Shown: positions 34,346-44,044, numbered from the stretch's first letter. The stretch is DNA of 64,000 nucleotides from Actinomadura_E scrupuli (GCF_050971785.1 NZ_JBPCCU010000003.1:496001-560000); one strand, 5' to 3'. Made by a program: numbers and translations. Notes: generated from the letters alone by a model not told the origin.

Positions 34346-34385
34346 ACCCCCCGGAGACCTCGCCGGCCCGACGAGGAACACGCCG

Positions 34386-36056
34386 GTGAACCCGGCGACC
34401 GCTCTCGCCACCGTCCTGATCGACGAACTGCTGCGCTGCGGCATGACCGAGGCGGTGCTCGCCCCGGGCTCCCGGTCGGCGCCGCTGGCGCTCGCGCTGC
34501 ACGGCGCGGCCCAGGCCGGCCGGGTCCGGCTGCACGTGCGCATCGACGAACGCTCGGCCTCGTTCCTCGCGCTCGGCCTGGCCAAGCGGTCGGACCGGCC
34601 GGTCGCGCTGGTCTGCACGTCGGGCACCGCGGCGGCCAACATGCATCCCGCCGTCATCGAGGCGCACGAGTCCGCCGTGCCGCTGGTCGTGCTGACCGCC
34701 GACCGGCCGCCCGAGCTGCGCGACACCGGCGCCAACCAGACGATCGACCAGGTCAAGCTGTACGGCTCGGCGGTGCGGCTGACCTGTGAGGTCGGGGTGC
34801 CCGAGGACCGGCCGGGCATGGTCGCCTACTGGCGCTCGATGACGAGCCGGGCCTGGGCGGCAGCCCGGGAGCCCGACCCCGGCCCCGTCCACCTCAACGT
34901 GGCCTTCCGGGAGCCGCTCATCCCGGACGGCGACGAGAGCTGGTGCGAGGCCCTCGACGGGGACGCGACCGGCGCCTGGACCAAGGTCAGGGCCGCGACG
35001 CCCGGCTCGGTGCTGCACGTGCCACCGACCCGGCGCGGGGTGCTGGTGGTCGGCGACGGCGCCGTGAACGTCAAGCGCTACGTCGCCGCGGCGTCGATGG
35101 CGGGCTGGCCGGTGCTGTCGGAGCCCAACGGCAACGCCCGGTACGGCGATCACGCGCTGTCCTCGCACCACTTCCTGCTGGGCGTGCCGGAGTTCGTGGA
35201 GCGCACCCGCCCCGAGGTGGTGGTCACCCTCGGCAAGCCGGGGCTGTCCCGGCCGCTGCTGTCGCTGCTGCGGCACGCGGAGGAGCACATCGTGGTGGCG
35301 CCGAGGCTGACCCGCTGGCCGGATCCGGTCCGGTCGGCCACCCAGGTGGCGCAGGAGGCCGAGATCCCGGTGGTGGCGGGTGACGGCGCGTGGCTCCGGA
35401 CCTGGCGGTCGGCGGACCTGGCCGCCCGGGCCGCCGTCGACGAGGTCCTCGACGGCGTCGACGAGGTGACCGAGCCGAGGCTGGCCCGCGACCTGGTGGC
35501 GGGGCTGCCCGGCGGCTCGCTGCTGTTCACCGCCGCGAGCATGCCGATCCGCGATCTCGACCAGGTGATGCGGCCCCGGCGGGGCATCCGCATCATGGCC
35601 AACCGGGGTGCCAGCGGCATCGACGGTCTCGTCTCGTCGGCGATCGGCGCGGCGCTGGCGCACAGCGGGCGGTCCTACGCGCTGCTCGGCGACCTGGCGT
35701 TCCTGCACGACCAGAACGGGCTGATCCTCGGACCGCAGGACAGCCGGCCGGACCTGGCGATCGTGGTGGTCAACAACGCGGGCGGCGGGATCTTCTCGCT
35801 GCTCCCGCAGGCGTCGCTGACCGGCCCGTTCGAGCGCGTCTTCGGTACCCCCCACCAGGTCGACCTCTCCTATCTGGCGGCGGCGCACGGCCTGCCGTAC
35901 ACCCGGCTGGAGTCGCCGTCCCACCTGCCGAAGGCGGTGGCGGGGGAGGGGCTGCGGATCGTCGAGGCCCGCACCGACCGGGAGACCAACGCCGAGCTGC
36001 ACGGGCTGATGCGCCAGGCCGCCCACGCGGCCGTCCGCCGCTCCCTGGACGACTGA
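34386..36056 (+). CDS. menD: SEPHCHC synthase (MenD)
   Basis: A 556-residue thiamine-diphosphate enzyme that joins isochorismate and 2-oxoglutarate. The N-terminal PYR domain has APGSRSAPLALALH and the Glu-containing HVRIDERSASFLALG. The TPP motif is GDLAFLHDQNGL (about residue 440) ending with NNAGGGIFSLLPQ. GTG 34386 follows menC by 40 bases. A UUCG hairpin follows at 36088, closing the transcript. Confidence 0.95.
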   Translation: MNPATALATVLIDELLRCGMTEAVLAPGSRSAPLALALHGAAQAGRVRLHVRIDERSASFLALGLAKRSDRPVALVCTSGTAAANMHPAVIEAHESAVPLVVLTADRPPELRDTGANQTIDQVKLYGSAVRLTCEVGVPEDRPGMVAYWRSMTSRAWAAAREPDPGPVHLNVAFREPLIPDGDESWCEALDGDATGAWTKVRAATPGSVLHVPPTRRGVLVVGDGAVNVKRYVAAASMAGWPVLSEPNGNARYGDHALSSHHFLLGVPEFVERTRPEVVVTLGKPGLSRPLLSLLRHAEEHIVVAPRLTRWPDPVRSATQVAQEAEIPVVAGDGAWLRTWRSADLAARAAVDEVLDGVDEVTEPRLARDLVAGLPGGSLLFTAASMPIRDLDQVMRPRRGIRIMANRGASGIDGLVSSAIGAALAHSGRSYALLGDLAFLHDQNGLILGPQDSRPDLAIVVVNNAGGGIFSLLPQASLTGPFERVFGTPHQVDLSYLAAAHGLPYTRLESPSHLPKAVAGEGLRIVEARTDRETNAELHGLMRQAAHAAVRRSLDD

Positions 36057-36087
36057 CCGGTTCTGCGCGGGCCTCCGCCCGGTTCTC

Positions 36088-36105
36088 CGGCCCGTTCGCG
36101 GGCCG
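36088..36105 (+). terminator. UUCG-loop hairpin after menD
   Basis: CGGCCCG, TTCG, CGGGCCG. A stable tetraloop 31 bases after the stop and nested inside outer CTGCGC/GCGCAG pairing. No T-tract. Confidence 0.6.
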
Positions 36106-36220
36106 ATGCGCAGCCGGTTGCTGATTCGAACCGCTGTGATTGTCATCGCACGCTCTAAGGCCGGCGGCCGGTAACTCGCACACTCACGTGACGGGTATCA
36201 CTCACTTCTTCGGAGGGGCC

Positions 36221-37804
36221 ATGGGTCACTTCAGCCGCCGCGAGGTCCTGGGAATGTCGGCTTCCGGCACCCTGGCAGCACTGGCCGCGTCCACCATCGG
36301 CCTGCCCGGCAGCCGCGCCCACGCCGCGGCGGCCGGCCGGTCGTACTTCTCCGCGATCGTGATCGGCTCGGGCTTCGGCGGGTCCGTCGCCGCGCTGCGC
36401 CTCGGTCAGGCCGGTGTCGACACCCTGGTGGTCGAGCGCGGCCAGGAATGGCCGATCCCCAGCGACACCGAGCTGGTCACCGGCAACCAGGACCATCCCA
36501 CCAACAAGATGTTCTGGAACCGTACGATCTCGGACTGGCCCGCCGTCGCGCCGACCCTGATGGTTCCGGCGCCCGGCGTCATGGAGGTCTCCAGCGAGGA
36601 CAACCTCAACATCGCCTGCGGCGCCGCGGTGGGCGGCGGCTCCGTCGTCTACACCGGGGTGACCGTCGAGCCGCCGCGCACCTACTTCGAACGGCTGTAT
36701 CCGGCACTGTCCTACGACGAGTTCACCTCGCAGTGGTATCCGAAGGTCCGCCAGATGCTCGGTGCGGGCCCGATGCCGGCGGATGTGTACGACTCCGCGC
36801 CGCACACGCACTCGCGGGTCTGGGACGCTCACATGCGCGGCGCGGGGCTGTCCACGGCGCCGCTGGACTCGATCTTCGACTGGGACGTCGTCCGCAGGGA
36901 GCTGGCCGGGAAGGTGCGCGCCTCCGAGATCGCGGGGGAGACCGACTTCGGCTGCAGCAACGGCGCGAAGAAGAGCCTGACCCGCAACTACCTGCCGGCC
37001 GCGCTGGCCACCGGCAAGGTGCAGCTGCGGGCGCTCACCGAGGTGCTGTCGATCGAGCGGAACATCCTCGGCAAGTACGTGGTCGACGTGAAGCAGACCG
37101 ACGCCACCGGCAAGACCCTCAAGACCGAGTCGCTGTACTGCGACAGATTGTTCGTCTGCGCCGGCACGCTCAACACCAACCGGCTGCTGGTGGCGGCCCG
37201 CGACACCGGCCGGCTGCAGAATCTCAACGACCAGGTCGGCGCGGGGTTCGGGGACAACGGCGACCAGTTCAACCTCTACGCCTACACCGGCCTGCCGGCC
37301 GGGCCGTCCCAGGCGTCGGCGTGCGCCTCGGGGTCGTTCCACCACAGCGAGTTCGGGCTTCCGATGCGCTCGGAGAGCTGGCAGCTGTTCGGCGCCAAGG
37401 GGCTGCCGATCATCCACACGCTGACCATGACCGTCGACCTGGACAACCGGGGCACCTTCACCTACGACAAGGCCACCAAGAAGGTGACCCTGTCGGACTG
37501 GACGCGGGCCAAGTCCAAGCCGTCCGCCGACGCCGGCGCGAAGCTCAACCAGCGGGTCATCGACGCCAACCCCGGGCTGGTCCCGTACTCTCTGACCTGG
37601 CCGTTCACCCTCACCGCCCATCCGCTCGGCGGGATGGTGCTCGGCAAGGCCACCGACCTGTACGGGCGGGTCAAGGGCTACCCCGGTCTGTACGTGCTGG
37701 ACGGGTCGCTCCTGCCAGGCACGGTCGGCGGGGGCAACCCGTCGCTGTCCATCGCCGCGCTGGCCGAACGCTCGATCGCCGCCATCATCAAGGCGGGCGG
37801 GTGA
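36221..37804 (+). CDS. Cholesterol oxidase-like GMC oxidoreductase, Tat-exported
   Basis: A 527-residue flavoenzyme. The N-terminus has a twin-arginine signal, SRREVLGMSASGTLAALAAS, ending near AHA, so it is exported folded. FAD binding is seen as AIVIGSGFGGSVAALRLGQAG and later HPLGGMVLG, VLDGSLLPGTVGGGNPSLSIAALAERS. The whole pattern fits class I cholesterol oxidase, which oxidises and isomerises sterols to enones. GGAGG lies before ATG 36221. Neighbours give no sterol pathway except a P450 far downstream. Confidence 0.92.
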   Translation: MGHFSRREVLGMSASGTLAALAASTIGLPGSRAHAAAAGRSYFSAIVIGSGFGGSVAALRLGQAGVDTLVVERGQEWPIPSDTELVTGNQDHPTNKMFWNRTISDWPAVAPTLMVPAPGVMEVSSEDNLNIACGAAVGGGSVVYTGVTVEPPRTYFERLYPALSYDEFTSQWYPKVRQMLGAGPMPADVYDSAPHTHSRVWDAHMRGAGLSTAPLDSIFDWDVVRRELAGKVRASEIAGETDFGCSNGAKKSLTRNYLPAALATGKVQLRALTEVLSIERNILGKYVVDVKQTDATGKTLKTESLYCDRLFVCAGTLNTNRLLVAARDTGRLQNLNDQVGAGFGDNGDQFNLYAYTGLPAGPSQASACASGSFHHSEFGLPMRSESWQLFGAKGLPIIHTLTMTVDLDNRGTFTYDKATKKVTLSDWTRAKSKPSADAGAKLNQRVIDANPGLVPYSLTWPFTLTAHPLGGMVLGKATDLYGRVKGYPGLYVLDGSLLPGTVGGGNPSLSIAALAERSIAAIIKAGG

Positions 37805-37828
37805 CCCTGAAATGATTGATGCGTAAAA

Positions 37829-37843
37829 TTACAATGTAAAGGC
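37829..37843. promoter_or_regulatory. TTAC-N3-GTAAAGG motif copy 3
   Basis: TTACAATGTAAAGGC, 123 bases before the kinase start. It shares 14 of 15 bases with the copy at 46604. It contains TACAAT, which could also be a -10. Confidence 0.5.
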
Positions 37844-37965
37844 GGTGGCCGTCAGCGCGAATCCCCGAACGGTCGTGATCGAACCGAGTCGGCAGACGAC
37901 CACATCCCGTCCCACCGGACGCCAGGCTGTCACTCGGGCCGACGAGCGACGTCCGGGGGAGGGCC

Positions 37966-39795
37966 ATGAGCGGCTGGCGGGTGGCCGGGTTCAGCGAGCT
38001 GCGCGAACTCGGCGCGGGTGCGCAGGGCCGGGTGGTGCTGGCCAGGCACGACGACACCGGGCGGCTGGTGGCGATCAAGTATCTGTTCGCTCTGCGCGGC
38101 GGCGCCCTGACGGCGTTCCGCGAGGAGGCGCGGATGCTGCGGCGGGTCGCCAATCCCTACGTGGCCAAGCTGTACGACTTCGTGGAGCAGCCGGGCGCGG
38201 GTGCGGCGATCCTGATGGAGGCCGTGGACGGTGTCTCGCTCAGGGACATGCTGGCCGAGCGCGGAACACTGGCGCCGGAGGCGGCGCTGGCGGTGCTGAA
38301 GGGCTCCTTGCTCGGGCTCGCGGCCGCCCACCACGTGGGCGTGGTGCACCGGGACTACAAGCCCGCCAACGTCATGGTGGAAGGGGAGCAGGCCAGCAAG
38401 CTGGTGGACTTCGGCATCGCGGTGCAGGCCGGAGAGGGCTCCCGCTCGGGCACCCCGGCGTACATGGCGCCCGAGCAGTGGCGGGCCGAGCCCGCGACCC
38501 CGGCGACCGACGTGTACGCCGCGACCTGCGTGTTCTTCGAGTGCGTCGCCGGCGCCAGGCCGTACGACGGAGCGGACCTGATGGTGGCGCACACCACCGG
38601 GCCGGTCCCGGTGGAGGCGGTGCCGGAGCCGCTGCGCGGGCTGGTCGCACGCGGGATGGCCAAGAGCCCGGCGGACCGGCCGCCCGGTGCGGCGGCCTTC
38701 GTCACCGAACTGGAGAACACGGCCGTCGCCGCGTACGGCCCGGACTGGGAGACCCGGGGCTGGATGATCCTGGGCGGGCTGGCCGCGGCCCTGGCCGCGC
38801 TGTCGCCGCTGGCCGGTCTCGCCGCGGTGGCCGGCGCCGGCGCGGGGGTCGCCGGCTCGGTCGCGGGGTCGGGGGCGGCGGCCGGTGCGGGGTCGGGCGC
38901 GGGGGCCGCGGGCTCCGGTGCGGGGGCGGCCGGCCATGCCGGTGCCCACGCCACCGGCAACACGCTGCTGGGCAAGGTCGCCGCGTCCAAGGTGGCGATC
39001 GCGGTCGCGGGAGCCGCCACGGTCGGCGCCGTGGGCGTGTCCGCCGTCGTCTACGCCAACAGCACCAAGCCGAAGAAGCCCCCGCCCGTCCCGGTCGCCT
39101 TCACCGTCGAGGCCTTCCCGGCCCGCAGCGAATCCCTCGGGCGGGGCGCCACCTTCCGGATCACGGGAGAGTACGCCAAGGTCAGCGGCCTGAAGTCACG
39201 GCAGCTCACCGACAAGGTGAACGCGGCGCTGCGCGTCCCGGTGGACAAGCGCCTCGCCGAGGACCGGCCGACGCTGGTCGCGATCGGCGCCGGGGAGACC
39301 TACACCGCCACCGACAAGGCCACCATCCTGCTGCGCGGGCCCCGGCTGATGTCGGTCCGCTACGACACCGACGTCAAGGGCAACGTCGGCCCGCTCTGGG
39401 GCCTGGTCCGCACCGTCACCGTCGATCTGACCACCGGTGACGCCGTGCCCGAGCGCGGACTGTTCCTGCCCGCCACGGTGACGGCCGCCGGGATGCGGAC
39501 CCTCACCCGGCGGATCGACGCGCATCTGCCCGGTGGCACCATCTGCGCCGGCGAGTCGCTCAGCCTCTTCACGACCGCGACCCGGAACCTCACGCCGAAG
39601 CATCTGGACGGCACCAGCGTCGAGATGGCCGTCGGCCCGCGCGCGCTCGAGGTCTTCATCGTCGGGGCGGATCTCGGCTTCTCCTCCGCGTGCGGGGTGA
39701 TGCACGCCGTGGTCCCCTACACCGAGATCAGGGAGCTGATGAGCCCGGAGATCCTCCGCGGTCTGGCGACCCCCTCGCCGTCCGCCCGCCCCTGA
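37966..39795 (+). CDS. Membrane Ser/Thr protein kinase with extracytoplasmic DUF3298-like domain
   Basis: A 609-residue PknB-type kinase. The glycine loop is ELGAGAQGRVVLA, catalytic Lys in VAIKY, HRDYKPAN is the catalytic loop, VDFG the metal-binding site, and SGTPAYMAPE the activation segment end, all before about residue 260. A long Ala/Gly-rich linker (about 270-345) and a hydrophobic helix (near VAIAVAGAATVGAVGVSAVVY) follow, then an outer domain with SACGVMHAVVPYTEIRELMSP, resembling DUF3298/RsiV. So it senses outside and phosphorylates inside. The ligand and targets are unknown. Confidence 0.9.
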   Translation: MSGWRVAGFSELRELGAGAQGRVVLARHDDTGRLVAIKYLFALRGGALTAFREEARMLRRVANPYVAKLYDFVEQPGAGAAILMEAVDGVSLRDMLAERGTLAPEAALAVLKGSLLGLAAAHHVGVVHRDYKPANVMVEGEQASKLVDFGIAVQAGEGSRSGTPAYMAPEQWRAEPATPATDVYAATCVFFECVAGARPYDGADLMVAHTTGPVPVEAVPEPLRGLVARGMAKSPADRPPGAAAFVTELENTAVAAYGPDWETRGWMILGGLAAALAALSPLAGLAAVAGAGAGVAGSVAGSGAAAGAGSGAGAAGSGAGAAGHAGAHATGNTLLGKVAASKVAIAVAGAATVGAVGVSAVVYANSTKPKKPPPVPVAFTVEAFPARSESLGRGATFRITGEYAKVSGLKSRQLTDKVNAALRVPVDKRLAEDRPTLVAIGAGETYTATDKATILLRGPRLMSVRYDTDVKGNVGPLWGLVRTVTVDLTTGDAVPERGLFLPATVTAAGMRTLTRRIDAHLPGGTICAGESLSLFTTATRNLTPKHLDGTSVEMAVGPRALEVFIVGADLGFSSACGVMHAVVPYTEIRELMSPEILRGLATPSPSARP

Positions 39796-39847
39796 CGCCC
39801 GGTGTCGTCGGTGCCGCCGGCGCCGCCGGGCAGCGAGGCCGTGGCCC

Positions 39848-40699
39848 TCAGGAGCCGATGAGGCGAGCCCGCAGGGCCCGGGTGTCGGCGCCGGTCCAGC
39901 CGTGGGAGGTGAGCCAGCCCAGGGCCCCGCCGTGGTTCTCGTCAAGGGTGGCGAGGAACTTGTCCATGATGTAGGCGTGCGGCAGGTGGCTGTCGGCCGG
40001 CCGGGAGTCCAGGTCCGCGGCGTAGGTGGTGCTCGCGCGCAGCCTCCGCAGGATGCTCTCGAGCCGTTCGCCGGTACGGGCGTAGTCCGCGACGACCTCC
40101 TCGCGGAGCACGCCGACCGCTTCGAGGGCGAGTGCGCACACCACCCCGGTGCGGTCCTTGCCGGCCGCGCAGTGCACCAGGGCCGCGCCCTCGCTGGCCG
40201 CCATCACACGCAGGGCGTTGACCACCGAGTCGGGGCGCTCCCGCAGGTAGCCGAGGTAGTGCCCGACCGAGCGATCGGCCTCCTGGCCCGCCTCGTCCCG
40301 CCGGTCCTGCCAGGGCAGTACCTTGTCGATGTCGACGCGCGGGCCCCTCGCCTCCGGTCCGTCCCCCTCCGTGCTCTCCGGGGGCACGTCGGCCTCGACG
40401 TCGGTGTACTCGCCGCCCTCGGCGAAGAGCGACAGGTGGTGGATGCTCACCCCGGCCGCGCGGGTCAGCGGCCCGGGACCCTCCAGGGCGACCTCCGGCC
40501 CGCTGCGCAGGTCGATGACGTCGCGCAGCGCGAGGTCGCCGGTCAGCCGCCGGACGTCCTGCGGGCTCAGGTCCTGCAGGTTGTCGGCGCGGAGCACCCG
40601 GCCGAAGCGGGTGGTCCCGCCGTCCGGTGTGGCCAGCCCGCCGAGGTCGCGGACGTTGACCGCCCCGTCCAGTTCGATCCATCGAGTCTGCGTGTCCAT
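39848..40699 (-). CDS. Protein tyrosine phosphatase
   Basis: A 283-residue phosphatase of the Tyr-phosphatase-3 type. The catalytic loop is VHCAAGKDRTGVV (about residue 182, HCX5R), and the N-terminus has VNVRDLGGLATPDGG. I start it at ATG 40699, which has a TATAGT -10-like sequence nine bases upstream and no ribosome site; a leaderless transcript is plausible. It is convergent with the kinase. Substrate not known. Confidence 0.85.
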   Translation of the reverse strand: MDTQTRWIELDGAVNVRDLGGLATPDGGTTRFGRVLRADNLQDLSPQDVRRLTGDLALRDVIDLRSGPEVALEGPGPLTRAAGVSIHHLSLFAEGGEYTDVEADVPPESTEGDGPEARGPRVDIDKVLPWQDRRDEAGQEADRSVGHYLGYLRERPDSVVNALRVMAASEGAALVHCAAGKDRTGVVCALALEAVGVLREEVVADYARTGERLESILRRLRASTTYAADLDSRPADSHLPHAYIMDKFLATLDENHGGALGWLTSHGWTGADTRALRARLIGS

Positions 40700-40948
40700 T
40701 GACCAGACACTATATGGACCGTTTGAGAGGTTCCCTGTCGAGTGCCGGGTGCGACACGGGTCCGGCGAGCGGGTCCTCCAGGCGTTCGGCCGCCGGGCCG
40801 CGGCCGGACCCACGCTCGGCCGGCCCCACGCCGCTCTCCTCGAGCACTCCGGAATTCACCGTAGATCGGCTGGCCGCGCCCAGGTGGTCAGGGCAAAAAG
40901 CGTTCGAAGGGGTAGGCGTCCCGGCGGCGGCCGGGGACCGCGCGGGGC
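40700..40948. other. Intergenic stretch
   Basis: About 250 bases with the phosphatase promoter at the left. Nothing else that I can support. The WYL regulator's stop lies at 40949. Confidence 0.4.
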
Positions 40949-41923
40949 TCACCCATCGTAGATCTTGGTCAGTTCGCGGACGGTCTGCGCGATGGCCTCG
41001 CGCAGCTCCAGCGGGTCGAGGACCTCGACGTCCGAGCCGAGTTTGAGCAGGTCCCCGTGGGCGTGCCGGAGCGACTCGATGGGGATGGTGGCCTGCACCC
41101 AGCCGTCCTCGTCCGGTGGTCCGGCGGTGGCCCGGGCCGCCCGTGCCATGGCGATCGGCAGCAGGTGCTCGGTCCGGCACAGCCCCTCGGGGGAGAGGCG
41201 GACCACGGCCTCGGCCCGGTACACGCCTGCTTCGAAGCGTTCCGCCCAGTCGGTCCAGAAGGCGACGAGATCGAAGTCCTCGGGCCGGCTGAAGCGTTCG
41301 CCGAGGGGCTCCACCTCCAGGATCCGCACCGCCCGGTACGTGCGGACGACCTCCTGCGACCGGGCGATGAGGTACCAGTGGCCGGCCTTGATGACCAGGC
41401 CCAGCGGATCGAGGGTCCGGGTCACCAACCGGGGCTGGGACCAGCGTTCGTAGCGGATCTGGATCCGGCGCTGGTTCCAGACCGCGTCGGCCACGGCGGT
41501 GAGGTGCGGGACCTGTTCGGGTTCGCGGAACCAGGTGGGGGCGTCCAGGTGGAAGCGTTCGCGGATCCGGCCGGCCCGGGACCGCAGCTCCGGTGGCAGT
41601 GCGGCCAGCAGCTTGAGCTCGGTGGCGGCCAGTTCCGCGCCGAGACCCAGGGCGGCGGCGGGTCCGGGCATGCCGGCCAGGAACAGCGAGCCGGCCTCGT
41701 CGGTGGTGAGGCCGGTCAGCCGGGTGCGGTAACCGTCGAGCAGCTGGTAGCCGCCGTCCGGGCCGCGGTCGGCGTAGACCGGGACACCGGCGGCGCTGAG
41801 CGATTCGACATCGCGGTAGATGGTGCGCACCGACACCTGGAGCTCGTCGGCGAGCCGCTGCGCGGTCATCCGGCCGCGGGTCTGCAGCAGCAGGAGGAGG
41901 GACAGCAACCGGCTCGCGCGCAT
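40949..41923 (-). CDS. WYL-domain transcriptional regulator
   Basis: A 324-residue regulator. The HTH is at residues 1-55 (LLSLLLLLQTRGRMTAQRLADELQVSVRTIYRDVESL), and the WYL domain lies at about 145-215 (RRIQIRYERWSQPRLVTRTLDPLGLVIKAGHWYLIARSQEVVRTYRAVRI). A C-terminal WCX-like part follows. Such proteins respond to nucleotides or DNA-damage signals. Target unknown; menF lies 63 bases upstream on the same strand. Confidence 0.88.
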   Translation of the reverse strand: MRASRLLSLLLLLQTRGRMTAQRLADELQVSVRTIYRDVESLSAAGVPVYADRGPDGGYQLLDGYRTRLTGLTTDEAGSLFLAGMPGPAAALGLGAELAATELKLLAALPPELRSRAGRIRERFHLDAPTWFREPEQVPHLTAVADAVWNQRRIQIRYERWSQPRLVTRTLDPLGLVIKAGHWYLIARSQEVVRTYRAVRILEVEPLGERFSRPEDFDLVAFWTDWAERFEAGVYRAEAVVRLSPEGLCRTEHLLPIAMARAARATAGPPDEDGWVQATIPIESLRHAHGDLLKLGSDVEVLDPLELREAIAQTVRELTKIYDG

Positions 41924-41986
41924 GGTCCCAGTGTCGCAGGGTTCCGGGCGGTACCCGGCTGACCTGGCGTGCGGGCGGCGGCGGGC

Positions 41987-43231
41987 TCAGCCTTCGAGCG
42001 CGTACTGCATGACGCGGAACTTGTTCTGCGCCTCGGCCAGCTCGGCCTGGGGGTCGGAGCCGCCGACGATGCCGCAGCCGGCGAACAGCCGCGCCTGCGG
42101 TCCGTCGATCTGCGCGCACCGCAGCGCGATGCCCCACTCGCCATCGCCGCGGCCGTCGATCCAGCCGACCGGGCCCGCGTAGCGGCCGCGGTCCATCACC
42201 TCGAGCTCGCGGATGAGGTCCATGGCGACGTCGGTGGGGGTGCCGCAGACGGCGGGAGTCGGATGCAGGGCGGCGACGACGTCGAGAACGGAGCGTTCCC
42301 GGTCCAGCCGGCCGTGCACCGGGGAGGCCAGGTGCATGACGTTGGGCAGGGTCAGCAGCTGTGGTTCGGCGGGGACGGTGAGCTCGGCGCACAGCGGGGC
42401 GAGGGCGTCACGGACCATCTCGGCGGCGTAGCCGTGCTCCTCCCGGTCCTTGGCCGAGCCGAGCAGCCGGCGGCCGTGCGCCCGGTCACCGGCCGCGGTG
42501 CCGGCGCGTGCCGTCGTCCCGGCGAGGACGAGCGAGTCGATGCGCTCACCGGTGCGGCGGATGAGCAGCTCGGGAGTGGCGCCGACCAGGCCCGCGCAGG
42601 CGAAGGTGTAGCAGTCGGGATAGCTCCCGGCGAGCCTGCGCAGCAGTACCCGGGCGTCGATGGGCTCGGCCGCCACGGCCCGCAGGTCGCGGGCGAGGAC
42701 GACCTTGCCCAGGCGGCCCTCGCGGATCCGCTCCACGGCGGCCGCGACGGCCCGCTCCCAGGCGGGCGCGCTCAGCGTGCCGTCGCTCCAGCTCAGCCGG
42801 GTCGGCGGGGTGGGGGCCTTGAGCAGGGTGAGCGGGTCGGTGCCGCCGCCGATGGAGGTGTACCAGGCCTGGCCGTCCCGGCGGCCCAGGACATACCGGG
42901 GCACGATGAGCACCGAGTCGCCGGACTTGGGATCGAAGCCGAAGCTGCCGAACGCCACCGGCCCCGAACCGGGAAGCCGCAGGGGGTCGTCGATCTGGGC
43001 GGTGCCGAACAGCTCGCGTACCCAGGCGTCGGCCCAGGCGAAGCGGTCCTCGCCGGCGGGAACGATCACCCGTGCCGCCTCGCCCCAGCCGACGATGCCG
43101 TCGCCGTGCCGCACCCAGGCGAGCGCGGAGGGGTGGGGGAGCCGTGACAGCAGGTCGACGGGCTCGGCGACGGGCACGGTACGCACGGTGAGGCGGTCCG
43201 AGATACCCAGCGCGACGTTCACGAAGGTCAC
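41987..43231 (-). CDS. menF: Isochorismate synthase
   Basis: A 414-residue chorismate-binding enzyme making isochorismate for menaquinone (MenD substrate). Seen motifs: KVVLARD (about residue 195), SLVLAGTTARAG, GSAKDREEHGYAAEMV, VHGRLDRERSVLDVVAALHPTPAVCGTPT and DRGRYAGPVGW. Similar enzymes make siderophores, but the men genes nearby favour menaquinone. I start at GTG 43231; the ribosome site is poor. A TTGAAC-CC-GTTCAA palindrome lies just upstream. It is 6 kb from menBCD. Confidence 0.88.
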   Translation of the reverse strand: MTFVNVALGISDRLTVRTVPVAEPVDLLSRLPHPSALAWVRHGDGIVGWGEAARVIVPAGEDRFAWADAWVRELFGTAQIDDPLRLPGSGPVAFGSFGFDPKSGDSVLIVPRYVLGRRDGQAWYTSIGGGTDPLTLLKAPTPPTRLSWSDGTLSAPAWERAVAAAVERIREGRLGKVVLARDLRAVAAEPIDARVLLRRLAGSYPDCYTFACAGLVGATPELLIRRTGERIDSLVLAGTTARAGTAAGDRAHGRRLLGSAKDREEHGYAAEMVRDALAPLCAELTVPAEPQLLTLPNVMHLASPVHGRLDRERSVLDVVAALHPTPAVCGTPTDVAMDLIRELEVMDRGRYAGPVGWIDGRGDGEWGIALRCAQIDGPQARLFAGCGIVGGSDPQAELAEAQNKFRVMQYALEG

Positions 43232-43243
43232 TCTACGGGAAAG

Positions 43244-43257
43244 TTGAACCCGTTCAA
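43244..43257. promoter_or_regulatory. Palindrome upstream of menF
   Basis: TTGAACCCGTTCAA: six-base arms around CC. It starts 13 bases before the menF start codon on the minus strand. Could be an operator; no regulator is assigned. Confidence 0.4.
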
Positions 43258-43366
43258 GATGTGCGTGCCGACGTTTTGACGTGACGTGCGTGACAGTACC
43301 GTCCCTGTCCCGGGGCCTGGTGCCGAGCGGTTCCGGCGGCACCGGGGCGGGCCGTGGGCGGGCCGG

Positions 43367-44044
43367 TCACGGCCCGGTGCGGGCGAGGTAGACCACGTCC
43401 GGTTCACCCCGCGGGACGGGCACGGTGAGCACCTCCACCAGGGAGAACCGGTCCCGCAGCCTGGCCTCGAAGGCGGGGGAGGCGTTCGCGCTCCAGACCG
43501 CCAGGACCCCGCCGGGCGCGAGACGGCGGGCCAGCAGATCCAGACCGGTCTCGGCGTACAGCTCGGCGTTGCCCTCGGTGACGGTCCAGTCGGGGCCGTT
43601 GTCGATGTCCAGGCAGAGCGCGTCGTAGGTGTCCGAGGTGGTGCGCAGCCAGCCGAGCAGGTCGGCCTGCACGACGCGCACCCGCGGATCGTCCAGAGCG
43701 CCGCCGGAGCAGGAACGCAGGTGGGTGCGGTGCCATTCGATGATCGCGGGTTCGAGCTCGACGACGGTCACCGTGCCGCCGGGGAGAGCGGCCGCCTCGG
43801 CCACCGAGAAGCCGACGCCCAGGCCGCCGATGAGCACGTGCCCGGGATGGGGGAGCCGTTCGAGCGCCGCGCTCACCAGCAGGCGCTCGGACTCGCCGTT
43901 GCGGGTGTCCATGAGGAACACGCCGTTACTGATGATCTCGTAGTGCTCGCGGTCACGGCGCAGCACCAGCTCGCCGCCCAGGCCGCCGGACCGGTCGACG
44001 ACGACCGGTGCGGAGCGCGAGTCCAGCGGGTTCACGCACGTCAC
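43367..44044 (-). CDS. Spermidine synthase-like methyltransferase-fold protein
   Basis: A 225-residue protein with a Rossmann fold for S-adenosylmethionine-like ligands: HVLIGGLGVGFSVAEAAAL (about residue 70), VVELEPAIIEWHR, then DALCLDIDNGPDWTV. The acidic loop and shape match spermidine-synthase relatives found widely in actinomycetes, whose reaction is unsettled. It has no amine-binding domain that I can see. GTG 44044 is the likely start; V4 is possible. Confidence 0.75.
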   Translation of the reverse strand: MTCVNPLDSRSAPVVVDRSGGLGGELVLRRDREHYEIISNGVFLMDTRNGESERLLVSAALERLPHPGHVLIGGLGVGFSVAEAAALPGGTVTVVELEPAIIEWHRTHLRSCSGGALDDPRVRVVQADLLGWLRTTSDTYDALCLDIDNGPDWTVTEGNAELYAETGLDLLARRLAPGGVLAVWSANASPAFEARLRDRFSLVEVLTVPVPRGEPDVVYLARTGP

